DNA of 29,877 nucleotides from Lysobacter_F sp035645555 (GTDB taxonomy: Bacteria; Pseudomonadota; Gammaproteobacteria; Xanthomonadales; Xanthomonadaceae), in NCBI GenBank assembly GCA_035645555.1, contig DASQMI010000058.1:1-29877 (forward strand). The letters are read 5' to 3'. The notes beneath the pieces were generated by a model. That model had not been told where the DNA came from. It saw nothing but the letters and a program-made list of their open reading frames with translations, and made no database searches. Numbering within the stretch: the stretch's first letter is position 1; each line of letters begins with the position of its first letter. Made by a program: the position numbers and the translations under genes. Shown piece after piece: positions 1 through 7,338 of the stretch.

Positions 1-40
1 ACGGGCGCTGGCGAAAGCCGCCCAGCGCCGGCCGCGATGA
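1..40 (+). CDS. C-terminal end of an upstream gene, possibly rsxB/rnfB (partial)
   Basis: The second reading frame is open from the window edge and reads RALAKAAQRRPR before a TGA at 38-40. That TGA overlaps the nth ATG as ATGA, the usual sign of translationally coupled genes. The short Ala/Arg-rich tail fits the C-terminus of an RnfB/RsxB ferredoxin-type protein, and rsx/rnf genes sit directly upstream of nth in many gammaproteobacteria. Twelve residues cannot identify a family, so the rsxB assignment rests on gene-order knowledge only. Confidence 0.4.
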   Translation, partial: RALAKAAQRRPR

Positions 41-759
41 GCCACGCCTCGCGCCCACGCGCCACGGCGGCACGTCCGCGCGCGCCGCGCCGGCCGCGCC
101 GGCTTACGCCGGCGGAAGTCGAGGCGATGTTCGCGCGGCTGAAAGCGCTCAATCCGAAGCCGACCACCGAACTGGAATATTCTACGCCGTTCGAGCTGCT
201 GGTCGCGGTCGTACTGTCGGCGCAGGCCACCGACGTCGGCGTCAACAAGGCCACGCGGCGACTGTTCCCGGTGGCGAACACGCCGCAGGCGATCGCCGCG
301 CTCGGGGTGGAAGGCCTGAAGCCGTACATCGCGACCATCGGCCTGTACAACACCAAGGCGGTCAACGTGATCGCGCTGTGCGAGCGGCTGATCGAGCGCC
401 ACGGTGGCGAGGTGCCGCGCACGCGCGAAGAACTCGAAGCCCTGCCTGGCGTCGGCCGCAAGACCGCCAACGTCGTGCTCAACACCGCGTTCGGCGAGCC
501 CACCATGGCGGTGGACACCCACATCTTCCGCGTGTCCAACCGCACCGGCCTGGCGCCGGGCCGCAACGTGCGCGAGGTCGAGGACGAGCTGCTGCGCGTG
601 GTGCCGCCGCACTACCTGCAGGACGCCCACCACTGGCTGATCCTGCACGGCCGCTACGTGTGCAGGGCGCGCGTGCCCGACTGCCCGCACTGCCCGATCC
701 GCGACCTCTGCCGCTTCCCCGACAAGACGCCCGGCGAGCCGATCCCCGTGCACGGCTGA
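37..759 (+). CDS. nth: Endonuclease III (DNA glycosylase/AP lyase)
   Basis: This is the base-excision-repair enzyme that removes oxidised pyrimidines and cleaves the abasic site. The 240-residue product aligns by eye with E. coli Nth from LNPKPTTELEYS (about residue 38) to the end. The helix-hairpin-helix motif LPGVGRKTANV holds the catalytic lysine K142, and the catalytic aspartate is D160 in VDTHIFRV. The [4Fe-4S] cluster ligands C209, C216, C219 and C225 show the family spacing C-x6-C-x2-C-x5-C. Relative to the 211-residue E. coli protein there is a basic N-terminal extension of about 25 residues rich in Ala, Arg and Pro. The ATG at 127 would give a protein closer to family length, but the ATGA overlap with the upstream gene favours position 37. 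Confidence 0.96.
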   Translation: MSHASRPRATAARPRAPRRPRRLTPAEVEAMFARLKALNPKPTTELEYSTPFELLVAVVLSAQATDVGVNKATRRLFPVANTPQAIAALGVEGLKPYIATIGLYNTKAVNVIALCERLIERHGGEVPRTREELEALPGVGRKTANVVLNTAFGEPTMAVDTHIFRVSNRTGLAPGRNVREVEDELLRVVPPHYLQDAHHWLILHGRYVCRARVPDCPHCPIRDLCRFPDKTPGEPIPVHG

Positions 760-790
760 GCGCCGCCGGGCGCTGCCGCAGCCGCGCGCC

Positions 791-814
791 TTGTCACATT
801 GACGAAACCTTCAT
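791..814 (+). promoter_or_regulatory. Weak candidate Pho box before the porin gene
   Basis: The porin leader contains TTGTCAC (791-797) and, 11 bases apart, CATTGAC (797-803) and CCTTCAT (808-814). These resemble degenerate PhoB half-sites, whose consensus is CTGTCAT repeated every 11 bases. The match is much poorer than at 2152-2191. The call leans on context: a phosphate-selective porin upstream of pst genes. Confidence 0.35.
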
Positions 815-860
815 CGCCTAACCTGCGCCGCGTCTTCCCTCGCTTGCTCCGGGACTCCGC

Positions 861-2087
861 ATGAAACCGACCCGCCGCACCCTCTCCGTCGCGCTGCTCG
901 CCGCGTTCGCCGCGCCGGCCGCGCATGCCGAAATCGCCATCGACGTGATCGGCGGCTCGGAGATCACCCTCGAAGGCCTGATCCAGGCCGATTACAACGA
1001 TTTCGACAACGACGTCGTCGATCTCAACGGCGATGCCGCCGACGGCTCCGATGCCGACAACGAGCTGCGCCGCGCCGAGATCGTGCTGAAGGGCAAGGGC
1101 CCGGGCAACATCGACTGGGTGGTCGGTTACGACGCCAAGGCGGACCGCTGGCTCGACGTGAACGCGCGCTACAAGATCGGCGGCGACAGCAACCACTTCG
1201 TCCAGCTCGGCCAGTTCAAGCAGCCGAACAGCCTGGAAGAGCTGTCCTCGACCAAGAACAACGACTTCATCTCCAAGGCCGCGGCGACCAACACGTTCGC
1301 GGTCGCGCGCCGGCTCGGCGTGGGCTACGGCTACGGCGGCAGCGACTGGGGCGTCACCGCGAGCTACTTCACCCGCGAGCTCACCCGCAACATGGCGCAC
1401 GGCGCCGGCTACGGCGTGCGCGGCTACTGGGCGCCGATGAACGAGAAGGGCCGCATCCTGCATCTCGGCCTGTCGTTCGTCGACCTCGACAGCGACAACG
1501 ACAACCAGCGCCTGCGCACCCGCCCGCAGGCGGACCTCTCGATCGCCCGCCTGGTCGATACCGGCAACCTGACCAACGTCGACCGCCAACAGACGATCGG
1601 CGCCGAGGCGATGTGGGTGATCGACCGCTTCAAGCTGCAGGCGGAGTACATGCGCGCCTCGCTGGACCGCTACCCCAACGGCAATCCGCGCCAGTCGCGC
1701 GACTTCGACGGCAACAGCTGGTACGTCAGCGGCGTGTGGAACATCACCGGCGAAACCTGGGGCTACAAGGGCGGCGTGCCGACCACCCCGCTGCCGGACG
1801 AACCGGGCGTCGGCATGTGGCAGCTCGGCGCACGCTATGACCGCATCGACCTCGACGACGGCGCGCTGCTGCCGCCGGCCACGCCGACCGGCGCGCCGAT
1901 CGTCGACGGCGTGCTGGGCGGGCACTTCGATGCCTGGACGCTGGGCGTCAACTGGTACTGGCGCTCCAACTTCAAGTTCATGGTCAACTACGTGCGCGTC
2001 GACAGCGAGCGTTACAGCAGCAGCGCGCGCCGCGTGGTGTCCGACGATCCGAACATCCTCGAAGCGCGCGTCCAGTTCTACTGGTAA
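861..2087 (+). CDS. OprO/OprP-type phosphate-selective outer-membrane porin
   Basis: The 408-residue product has a Sec signal peptide (MKPTRRTLSVALLAAFAAPA, cleaved after AHA at about 23). The mature part is rich in alternating polar and aromatic residues, as in a beta barrel, and it ends in an aromatic residue (VQFYW), which suits BAM-mediated insertion. An Asp/Asn-rich stretch lies at about 50-72. The EGLIQADYN start, the QLGQFKQPNSLEELSS segment and the length fit the Porin_O_P family (OprP/OprO of Pseudomonas), trimeric channels for phosphate or polyphosphate. Its position directly upstream of pstS supports a phosphate role. A strong terminator after the gene makes it a separate transcription unit. 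Substrate preference, phosphate versus polyphosphate, cannot be read from the sequence. Confidence 0.92.
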   Translation: MKPTRRTLSVALLAAFAAPAAHAEIAIDVIGGSEITLEGLIQADYNDFDNDVVDLNGDAADGSDADNELRRAEIVLKGKGPGNIDWVVGYDAKADRWLDVNARYKIGGDSNHFVQLGQFKQPNSLEELSSTKNNDFISKAAATNTFAVARRLGVGYGYGGSDWGVTASYFTRELTRNMAHGAGYGVRGYWAPMNEKGRILHLGLSFVDLDSDNDNQRLRTRPQADLSIARLVDTGNLTNVDRQQTIGAEAMWVIDRFKLQAEYMRASLDRYPNGNPRQSRDFDGNSWYVSGVWNITGETWGYKGGVPTTPLPDEPGVGMWQLGARYDRIDLDDGALLPPATPTGAPIVDGVLGGHFDAWTLGVNWYWRSNFKFMVNYVRVDSERYSSSARRVVSDDPNILEARVQFYW

Positions 2088-2113
2088 GCGTCCACGGTCC
2101 TCTCTCTCCTGCG

Positions 2114-2142
2114 GGGGCGCGATCGCATCGCGCCCCTTTTTT
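2114..2142 (+). terminator. Rho-independent terminator after the porin gene
   Basis: A perfect 10-bp stem, GGGGCGCGAT (2114-2123) with ATCGCGCCCC (2127-2136), has a 3-nt loop (CGC) and is followed directly by six T residues (2137-2142). It separates porin transcription from the Pho-box promoter of pstS that follows. Confidence 0.92.
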
Positions 2143-2151
2143 CGTGCGCGG

Positions 2152-2191
2152 CTGTCACTGCCCGGTCATACGCCTGACGCATCGCCGTCAT
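2152..2191 (+). promoter_or_regulatory. Four-repeat Pho box (PhoB binding array) before pstS
   Basis: Four heptamers occur with an exact 11-base period: CTGTCAC (2152-2158), CGGTCAT (2163-2169), CTGACGC (2174-2180) and CCGTCAT (2185-2191). The first, second and fourth match the PhoB consensus CTGTCAT at 5-6 of 7 positions; the third is degenerate. Two consecutive heptamers make one Pho box, so this array could bind two PhoB dimers. It lies 56 bases before the GTG start of pstS and just after the porin terminator. Confidence 0.85.
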
Positions 2192-2247
2192 CGCCCGGCG
2201 ATGCAATGCGCACAGCCGGGCAGCCGCCCTCGCACCAGGAGTCCTTC

Positions 2248-3267
2248 GTGATCAAGACGCTTTCGCTTCGCCTCGCCGCGGCCGCCCTGGCCGCCGCGGT
2301 CGCTTTCAGCGCGCATGCTGCCGACGCCACCGGCGCGGGCGCGTCGTTCATCTATCCGGTGATGTCGAAGTGGTCCGCCGACTACGCGCGCGCCACCGGC
2401 AAGCGGATCAACTACCAGTCGATCGGCTCCGGCGGCGGCATCGCGCAGGCCAAGGCCGGCACCGTCGATTTCGGCTCCACCGACGCGCCGCTGCCGCCGG
2501 AGGAACTCGCGCGCCACGGCCTGGTGCAGTTCCCGTCGGTGATCGGGGGCGTGGTACCGGTCGTCAACGTCCCGGGCGTGGCGTCCGGCGCGCTGAAGCT
2601 GGATGGCGAGCTGCTCGCCGACATCTTCCTCGGCAAGGTGACGCACTGGAACGACCCGCGCATCGTCGCGCTGAACCGGGGCCTGGTGCTGCCGGCACTC
2701 AAGATCACCGTCGTGCACCGCTCCGACGGCTCGGGCACCACCTTCAACTTCGTCAACTACCTGTCCAAGGTCAGCACCACGTGGAGGCAGCAGGTGGGCG
2801 AAGGGACCGCGGTGCGCTGGCCGACCGGCATCGGCGGCAAGGGCAACGAGGGCGTCACCGCCTACGTGAAGCAGATCAAGGGCGGGATCGGCTACGTCGA
2901 GCTGTCCTACGCGCTGCAGAACCGGATGGCCTATGCGCGGCTGAAGAACGCGGCCGGCCACTTCGTGCTGCCGTCCGACGACACGTTCCAGGCCGCGGCC
3001 GCCAGCGCCGACTGGGCCGGTGCGCGCGATTTCCATCTGGTGATGACCAACGCGCCCGGTACGGACGCATGGCCGATCACCGCGACCAACTTCATCCTGA
3101 TGCCGCGCAAGCCGCGCGACGCCACCGCCGCGCGCGACACGGTCGGATTCTTCCGCTGGGTCTATGCCAGCGGCGACGCCCAGGCCAAGGCGCTCGGCTA
3201 TGTGCCGCTGCCGGATGCGCTGGTGCAGCGGGTCGAGATGTACTGGCAGCAGAACCTCGGTCAGTGA
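2248..3267 (+). CDS. pstS: PstS phosphate-binding protein, soluble periplasmic type
   Basis: This is the periplasmic receptor that delivers orthophosphate to the PstCAB importer. I place the start at the GTG at 2248 because CCAGGAG lies six bases before it and the product then begins with a proper signal peptide (MIKTLSLRLAAAALAAAVAF, cleavage after AHA at 24). The protein has 339 residues. The phosphate-binding signatures are GAGASFIYP (29-37), IGSGGG (59-64), DFGSTD (74-79) and RSDGSGTTF (158-166). There is no lipobox cysteine, unlike the next gene. The two PstS proteins are very similar along their whole length. Expression is probably controlled by the Pho box at 2152-2191. Confidence 0.96.
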   Translation: MIKTLSLRLAAAALAAAVAFSAHAADATGAGASFIYPVMSKWSADYARATGKRINYQSIGSGGGIAQAKAGTVDFGSTDAPLPPEELARHGLVQFPSVIGGVVPVVNVPGVASGALKLDGELLADIFLGKVTHWNDPRIVALNRGLVLPALKITVVHRSDGSGTTFNFVNYLSKVSTTWRQQVGEGTAVRWPTGIGGKGNEGVTAYVKQIKGGIGYVELSYALQNRMAYARLKNAAGHFVLPSDDTFQAAAASADWAGARDFHLVMTNAPGTDAWPITATNFILMPRKPRDATAARDTVGFFRWVYASGDAQAKALGYVPLPDALVQRVEMYWQQNLGQ

Positions 3268-3274
3268 ACCTGCA

Positions 3275-3304
3275 CGGCGGGCGGACGCGACGGTCCGCCC
3301 GCCG
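3275..3304 (+). other. Strong intercistronic hairpin after the first pstS
   Basis: A 12-bp stem pairs CGGCGGGCGGAC (3275-3286) with GTCCGCCCGCCG (3293-3304) across a 6-nt loop, eight bases after the stop codon. There is no T-run, so intrinsic termination would be poor. A hairpin here could protect the 3' end of an abundant pstS mRNA and reduce read-through to the downstream genes, as described for genes of other binding-protein transport operons. Its role here is inferred. Confidence 0.65.
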
Positions 3305-3313
3305 TATCGATCG

Positions 3314-3331
3314 CCGTAATAGGCCTGTAAC
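3314..3331 (+). promoter_or_regulatory. Pho box before the second pstS
   Basis: CCGTAAT (3314-3320) and CTGTAAC (3325-3331) are spaced by 11 bases and followed by AAAA, as in PhoB sites. Both carry A instead of C at the fifth position of the CTGTCAT consensus. TCATAG (3344-3349) lies about where the -10 hexamer of a PhoB-activated promoter would be. A GC-rich dyad (CCGGCCC..GGGCCGG, 3360-3375) sits in the presumed leader. Confidence 0.6.
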
Positions 3332-3394
3332 AAAAATCACCTCTCATAGGCAGCGTCCGCCGGCCCCCGGGCCGGCCTTCGGTTTGGAGTCCGC

Positions 3395-4447
3395 ATGAAG
3401 ACCGCCATCCGCGCCGCCGCCCTCACGCTTGCCGCCCTGTGGGCCACCGCCTGCAGTCCCGATGCGCCGACACGCAACGAAGCGCGCGGCGACCGCCCCG
3501 CCGCCACCGTCACCGGTGCCGGCGCGAGCTTCATCTATCCGCTGATCTCGAAGTGGTCGGCGGACTATCACCGCCTCACCGGCGGGAAGATCAACTACCA
3601 GTCGATCGGCTCCGGCGGTGGCATTGCGCAGATCAAGGCCGGCACGGTCGACTTCGGCTCCACCGACAAGCCGCTGCCGAGCGAGGAGCTGGCGCAGGCC
3701 GGGCTGGGCCAGTTTCCGTCCGCGATCGGCGGCGTGGTGCCGGTGGTGAACCTGGACGGCATCGCGCCGGGCCAGCTGCGCCTGACCGGACCGGTGCTGG
3801 CCGACATCTTCCTCGGCAAGATCACGACCTGGAATGCGCCGGCGATCGCGCAGCTCAACCCGGGCGTGGCGCTGCCGCCAGCGAAGATCACCGTGGTCCG
3901 CCGCGCCGACGGCTCCGGCACCACCTTCAACTTCGCCAACTACCTGTCCAAGGTCAGCCCGGAGTGGCAGGCCAAGGTCGGCGAAGGCACCTCGATCGAA
4001 TGGCCGACCGGCATCGGCGGCAAGGGCAACGAGGGCGTCGCCGCCTACGTCAAGCAGATCAAGGGAGCGGTCGGCTACGTCGAGCTCGCGTACGCGCTGC
4101 AGAACCGGATGGCCTACACCCAGCTGCAGAACGCGGCGGGCCGCTTCGTCGCGCCCAGCGCGGAGAGCTTCCAGGCTGCCGCCGCCAGCGCCGACTGGGC
4201 CAACGCGCGCGACTTCAACCTGGTGATCACCAACGCGCCGGGCGAGAACGCGTGGCCGATCACCGCGACGAACTTCATCCTGATGCACAAGCGCCCCACC
4301 GACCCGGCGCGCCGGCGCGCGGCCCTCGACTTCTTCCGCTGGGCGCTGGAGAACGGACAGCCGCAGGCGCAGTCGCTCGACTACGTGCCGCTGCCGCCGC
4401 CGCTGGTCGAGCAGGTGAAGGCCTACTGGGCCGCCGAGTTCCAGTGA
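3395..4447 (+). CDS. pstS: Second PstS-type phosphate-binding protein, probable lipoprotein
   Basis: The 350-residue product is a close paralogue of the preceding PstS. It carries the same binding signatures: GAGASFIYP (41-49), IGSGGG (71-76), DFGSTD (87-92) and RADGSGTTF (170-178). Its N-terminus differs. MKTAIRAAALTLAALWATAC has a hydrophobic stretch ending in Cys20, followed by a charged linker, so it is probably a lipoprotein. The lipobox (A-T-A-C) lacks the usual Leu at -3, which makes this less certain. TGGAG lies five bases before the ATG. Xanthomonas genomes commonly have two such proteins in the pst locus, one often annotated as phoX. It ends 43 bases before pstC, so the two are probably cotranscribed. 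Confidence 0.95.
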   Translation: MKTAIRAAALTLAALWATACSPDAPTRNEARGDRPAATVTGAGASFIYPLISKWSADYHRLTGGKINYQSIGSGGGIAQIKAGTVDFGSTDKPLPSEELAQAGLGQFPSAIGGVVPVVNLDGIAPGQLRLTGPVLADIFLGKITTWNAPAIAQLNPGVALPPAKITVVRRADGSGTTFNFANYLSKVSPEWQAKVGEGTSIEWPTGIGGKGNEGVAAYVKQIKGAVGYVELAYALQNRMAYTQLQNAAGRFVAPSAESFQAAAASADWANARDFNLVITNAPGENAWPITATNFILMHKRPTDPARRRAALDFFRWALENGQPQAQSLDYVPLPPPLVEQVKAYWAAEFQ

Positions 4448-4490
4448 GCGCGGTGCGATACCCCTGCCGCCGCATCGACCGCCCGACGCC

Positions 4491-5453
4491 ATGAGCACCC
4501 TCGCCCTGCCCGCTCCGGTCGCGCGCGACCGCCGCGACGCGCGCCACGACCGCGCGTTCCGCGCCCTGCTGACTGCGACCGCGATGTTCGTGCTGTTCGC
4601 GCTGGCCGGCGCCGCGCTGTCGATGCTGTGGGGCGGCCGCGGCGTGCTGGCCTCCGAGGGCCTCGGCTTCTTCACCTCCACCGAGTGGAACCCGGTCGAG
4701 AACCGCTACGGCGCGCTGGTGCCGATCTACGGCACCGTCGTGACTGCGCTGGTGGCGATGCTGATCGCGGTGCCGGTGAGCTTCGGTATCGCGTTCTTCC
4801 TGACCGAAGTCGCGCCGCGCTGGCTGCGCGGGCCGGTCGGCACCGCGATCGAATTGCTTGCCGGCGTGCCTTCGATCATCTACGGCATGTGGGGCTTCTT
4901 CGTGCTGATGCCGGTCATGCGTGAGTCGGTGATTCCGTGGCTCGACGCGCATCTCGGCACGTGGCCGCTGCTGGGCCCGCTGTTCCGCGGCCCGCCGATC
5001 GGCGCGGGCATGCTCACCTCGGGGCTGGTGCTGTCGATCATGGTGATCCCGTTCATCGCCTCGACCATGCGCGAAGTGTTCCGCACGGTGCCGTCGCGGC
5101 TGAAGGAATCCGCCTACGCGCTCGGCGCGACTCGCTGGGAGGTCAGCTGGGACATCGTGCTGCCGTACACCCGCTCGGCGGTGATCGGCGGGATCTTCCT
5201 CGGCTTGGGTCGCGCGCTCGGCGAGACGATGGCGGTGGCGTTCGTGATCGGCAACAGCGTGACCTTTACCACGTCGCTGCTGGAGCCCAGCACCACCATC
5301 GCCGCGCTGATCGCGAACGATTTCGGCGAGGCCACCGAGGAGTACCGCTCCGCGCTCCTGCTGCTCGGATTCGTGCTGTTCGTGGTGACGTTCGTGGTGC
5401 TGGCGATCGCGCGGCTGATGCTGATGCGGCTGGCACGGCGGGAGGGCGCGTGA
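4491..5453 (+). CDS. pstC: PstC, phosphate ABC transporter permease
   Basis: This is one of the two inner-membrane permease subunits of the Pst importer. The 320-residue product has six hydrophobic segments (about 24-46, 77-104, 121-141, 174-192, 232-254 and 288-309). It has the cytoplasmic EAA-type loop ESAYALGATRWEV at 206-218, which docks on PstB, and the GRALGETMAVAFVIGN segment typical of PstC. Length matches the family (E. coli 319). Its TGA overlaps the pstA start as TGATG, so the two subunits are translationally coupled. Confidence 0.96.
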   Translation: MSTLALPAPVARDRRDARHDRAFRALLTATAMFVLFALAGAALSMLWGGRGVLASEGLGFFTSTEWNPVENRYGALVPIYGTVVTALVAMLIAVPVSFGIAFFLTEVAPRWLRGPVGTAIELLAGVPSIIYGMWGFFVLMPVMRESVIPWLDAHLGTWPLLGPLFRGPPIGAGMLTSGLVLSIMVIPFIASTMREVFRTVPSRLKESAYALGATRWEVSWDIVLPYTRSAVIGGIFLGLGRALGETMAVAFVIGNSVTFTTSLLEPSTTIAALIANDFGEATEEYRSALLLLGFVLFVVTFVVLAIARLMLMRLARREGA

Positions 5454-6337
5454 TGGCCGCCGCCCCGGACCGGGCGCGCGAGCGCCTGTACCGCCGGCGC
5501 CGCGCGACCAACGCGCTTGCGATGGCGTTCGCCTGCGCCGCGGCCGCGTTCGGCCTGGCGTTCCTGGGCTGGATCCTGTGGACGCTGGTGGCGCGCGGCA
5601 TCGCCGGGCTCGACTGGAACCTGTTCGTGCTCGACCAGCCGCCCCCGATGGAAGAAGGCGGTCTGCGCAATGCGTTCTTCGGCACCATCGTGATGTGCAC
5701 GCTCGGCGTGCTGATCGGTACGCCGCTCGGCATCGCCGCCGGCACCTGGCTTGCCGAGTTCGGCCACACGCGCCGGCTCGGCGTGGTGGTGCGGTTCGTC
5801 AACGACATCCTGCTGTCGGCGCCGTCGATCGTGCTCGGCCTGTTCGTGTACGCGCTGGTGTCGGCGGTGATCGCAACCCCCGAGCGGCAGTTTTCGGCGC
5901 TCGCCGGCGCGGTCGCGCTGGCGTTCATCGTGCTGCCGGTGGTGGTGCGCACCACCGACGAGATGTTGCGGCTGGTGCCGACGCAGATGCGCGAGGCCGC
6001 GCTCTCGCTCGGCGTGCCGCAGTGGAAGGTGGTCGTGCAGGTGCTGTACCGCTCGGCGCTGCCGGGCATCGTTACCGGCGTGCTGCTGGCGCTGGCCCGC
6101 ATCTCCGGCGAGACCGCACCGCTGCTGTTCACCGCGTTCGGCAACGAGTTCTGGAGCGCCGACCTCGGTGGCGCGATGTCGGCGGTGCCGCTCGCCATGT
6201 ACAAGTTCGCCGGATCCGCCTACGAGAACTGGGAACGCATCGCATGGGCCGGCGCGCTGGTGCTGACGCTGTTCGTGCTCGCGGTCAGCCTGCTCGCCCG
6301 CGCCATCGTCCTGCGCAACGGGATCGCCCATGACTGA
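5453..6337 (+). CDS. pstA: PstA, phosphate ABC transporter permease
   Basis: This is the second permease subunit, 294 residues (E. coli 296). The start is the ATG at 5453, inside the TGATG overlap with pstC; longer upstream extensions of the frame run inside pstC and are not credible. Hydrophobic segments lie at about 21-46, 75-101, 117-140, 147-165, 202-217 and 265-286. The EAA loop is REAALSLGVPQWKVV at 180-194, and ARISGETAPLLFTAFGN (215-231) is the PstA counterpart of the conserved PstC GE-T segment. The end overlaps pstB by 8 bases. Confidence 0.96.
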   Translation: MAAAPDRARERLYRRRRATNALAMAFACAAAAFGLAFLGWILWTLVARGIAGLDWNLFVLDQPPPMEEGGLRNAFFGTIVMCTLGVLIGTPLGIAAGTWLAEFGHTRRLGVVVRFVNDILLSAPSIVLGLFVYALVSAVIATPERQFSALAGAVALAFIVLPVVVRTTDEMLRLVPTQMREAALSLGVPQWKVVVQVLYRSALPGIVTGVLLALARISGETAPLLFTAFGNEFWSADLGGAMSAVPLAMYKFAGSAYENWERIAWAGALVLTLFVLAVSLLARAIVLRNGIAHD

Positions 6338-7187
6338 CCTTTCCCTGCCCGCCGCCGCCCGAGTGACGACGATGCGCGAAGCCCGCCTTTCCCTCGCCAC
6401 GCCCGAGCGTGCCGCGCCCACGGCCGGCCACGCCCCGGTCAAGCTCGCCGCACGCAAGCTCGACTTCCACTACGACCGCGCGCACGCGCTCAAGTCGATC
6501 GACCTCGATATCCGCGAGAAGCGGGTCACCGCGCTGATCGGCCCGTCGGGTTGCGGCAAGTCGACCCTGCTGCGGGTGTTCAACCGCATCTACGCGCTGT
6601 ACCCGAAGCAGGTGGCGCGCGGCGAGGTACTGCTCGACGGCGAGAACATCCTCGACCCGAAGTACTCGATGAACCGGCTGCGCAGCAAGGTCGGGATGGT
6701 GTTCCAGAAGCCTGTGCCGTTCCCGATGACGATCTACGACAACATCGCCTACGGCATCCGCCACCACGAGCGCCTGTCGCGGGGGGAGATGGACCTGCGC
6801 GTCGAACAGGCGTTGCGGCAGGCCGCGCTGTGGGACGAGGTGAAGGACAAGCTGAAGCAGAGCGCGCTCGGGCTGTCGGGCGGCCAGCAGCAGCGGCTGT
6901 GCATCGCGCGCGCGGTGGCGCTGCGCCCGGAGGTGCTGCTGCTCGACGAGCCGACCTCGGCACTGGACCCGATCTCGACCAGCCGCATCGAGCAGCTGAT
7001 CGAGGAGCTCAAGCACGCGTACACGATCGTGATCGTCACCCACAACATGCAGCAGGCGGCGCGGGTGTCGGATTACACCGCCTTCATGTACCTGGGTGAC
7101 CTGATCGAGCACGGCCCGACCGAGACCATCTTCTCGAAGCCGAGCAAGCAGCAGACCGAGGACTACATCACCGGACGGTTTGGCTGA
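6330..7187 (+). CDS. pstB: PstB, phosphate ABC transporter ATPase
   Basis: This is the ATP-hydrolysing subunit of the Pst importer. In the 285-residue product, Walker A is GPSGCGKST (71-79), the ABC signature is LSGGQQQRL (182-190), Walker B is VLLLDEP (202-208) and the switch histidine is H238 in VTHNMQQ. The core begins near residue 37, so there is an N-terminal extension of about 30 residues compared with E. coli PstB (257). An internal ATG at residue 15 is a possible alternative start. The ATG at 6330 overlaps the end of pstA by 8 bases, which favours coupled translation from there. A large hairpin begins at its stop codon. Confidence 0.96.
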   Translation: MTDLSLPAAARVTTMREARLSLATPERAAPTAGHAPVKLAARKLDFHYDRAHALKSIDLDIREKRVTALIGPSGCGKSTLLRVFNRIYALYPKQVARGEVLLDGENILDPKYSMNRLRSKVGMVFQKPVPFPMTIYDNIAYGIRHHERLSRGEMDLRVEQALRQAALWDEVKDKLKQSALGLSGGQQQRLCIARAVALRPEVLLLDEPTSALDPISTSRIEQLIEELKHAYTIVIVTHNMQQAARVSDYTAFMYLGDLIEHGPTETIFSKPSKQQTEDYITGRFG

Positions 7188-7236
7188 GTCCGCGCGCTTG
7201 CGATCCGCCCTATCGGCGGATCGCGCGCGGACTCAG
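7184..7236 (+). other. Long bulged hairpin between pstB and phoU
   Basis: CTGAGTCCGCGCG (7184-7196) pairs with CGCGCGGACTCAG (7224-7236). Inside it, CGATCCGCC (7201-7209) pairs with GGCGGATCG (7215-7223). The result is 22 paired bases, with only a 4-nt bulge (CTTG) and a 5-nt loop. The pstB stop codon is part of the stem. There is no T-run. It probably acts as an mRNA-processing or stability element that sets the ratio between pst and phoU transcripts. The rest of the 151-base gap to phoU shows only a diffuse GCCGAG/CTCGGC dyad. Confidence 0.7.
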
Positions 7237-7338
7237 GCCGAGGGCAGGAGCCCGAGGCGGGAGCGACTCGGCGAGGCCAGGACGGCCGAACCTAGTCGCC
7301 GGGCAACGCTCAGCGCCACTTGCTTCAAGGGAACGCAC

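Noticed and set aside
1837..2247. N-terminal extension of the first PstS back to 1837
   Set aside because: It overlaps the porin in another frame, crosses a strong terminator and the Pho box, and would bury the signal peptide.
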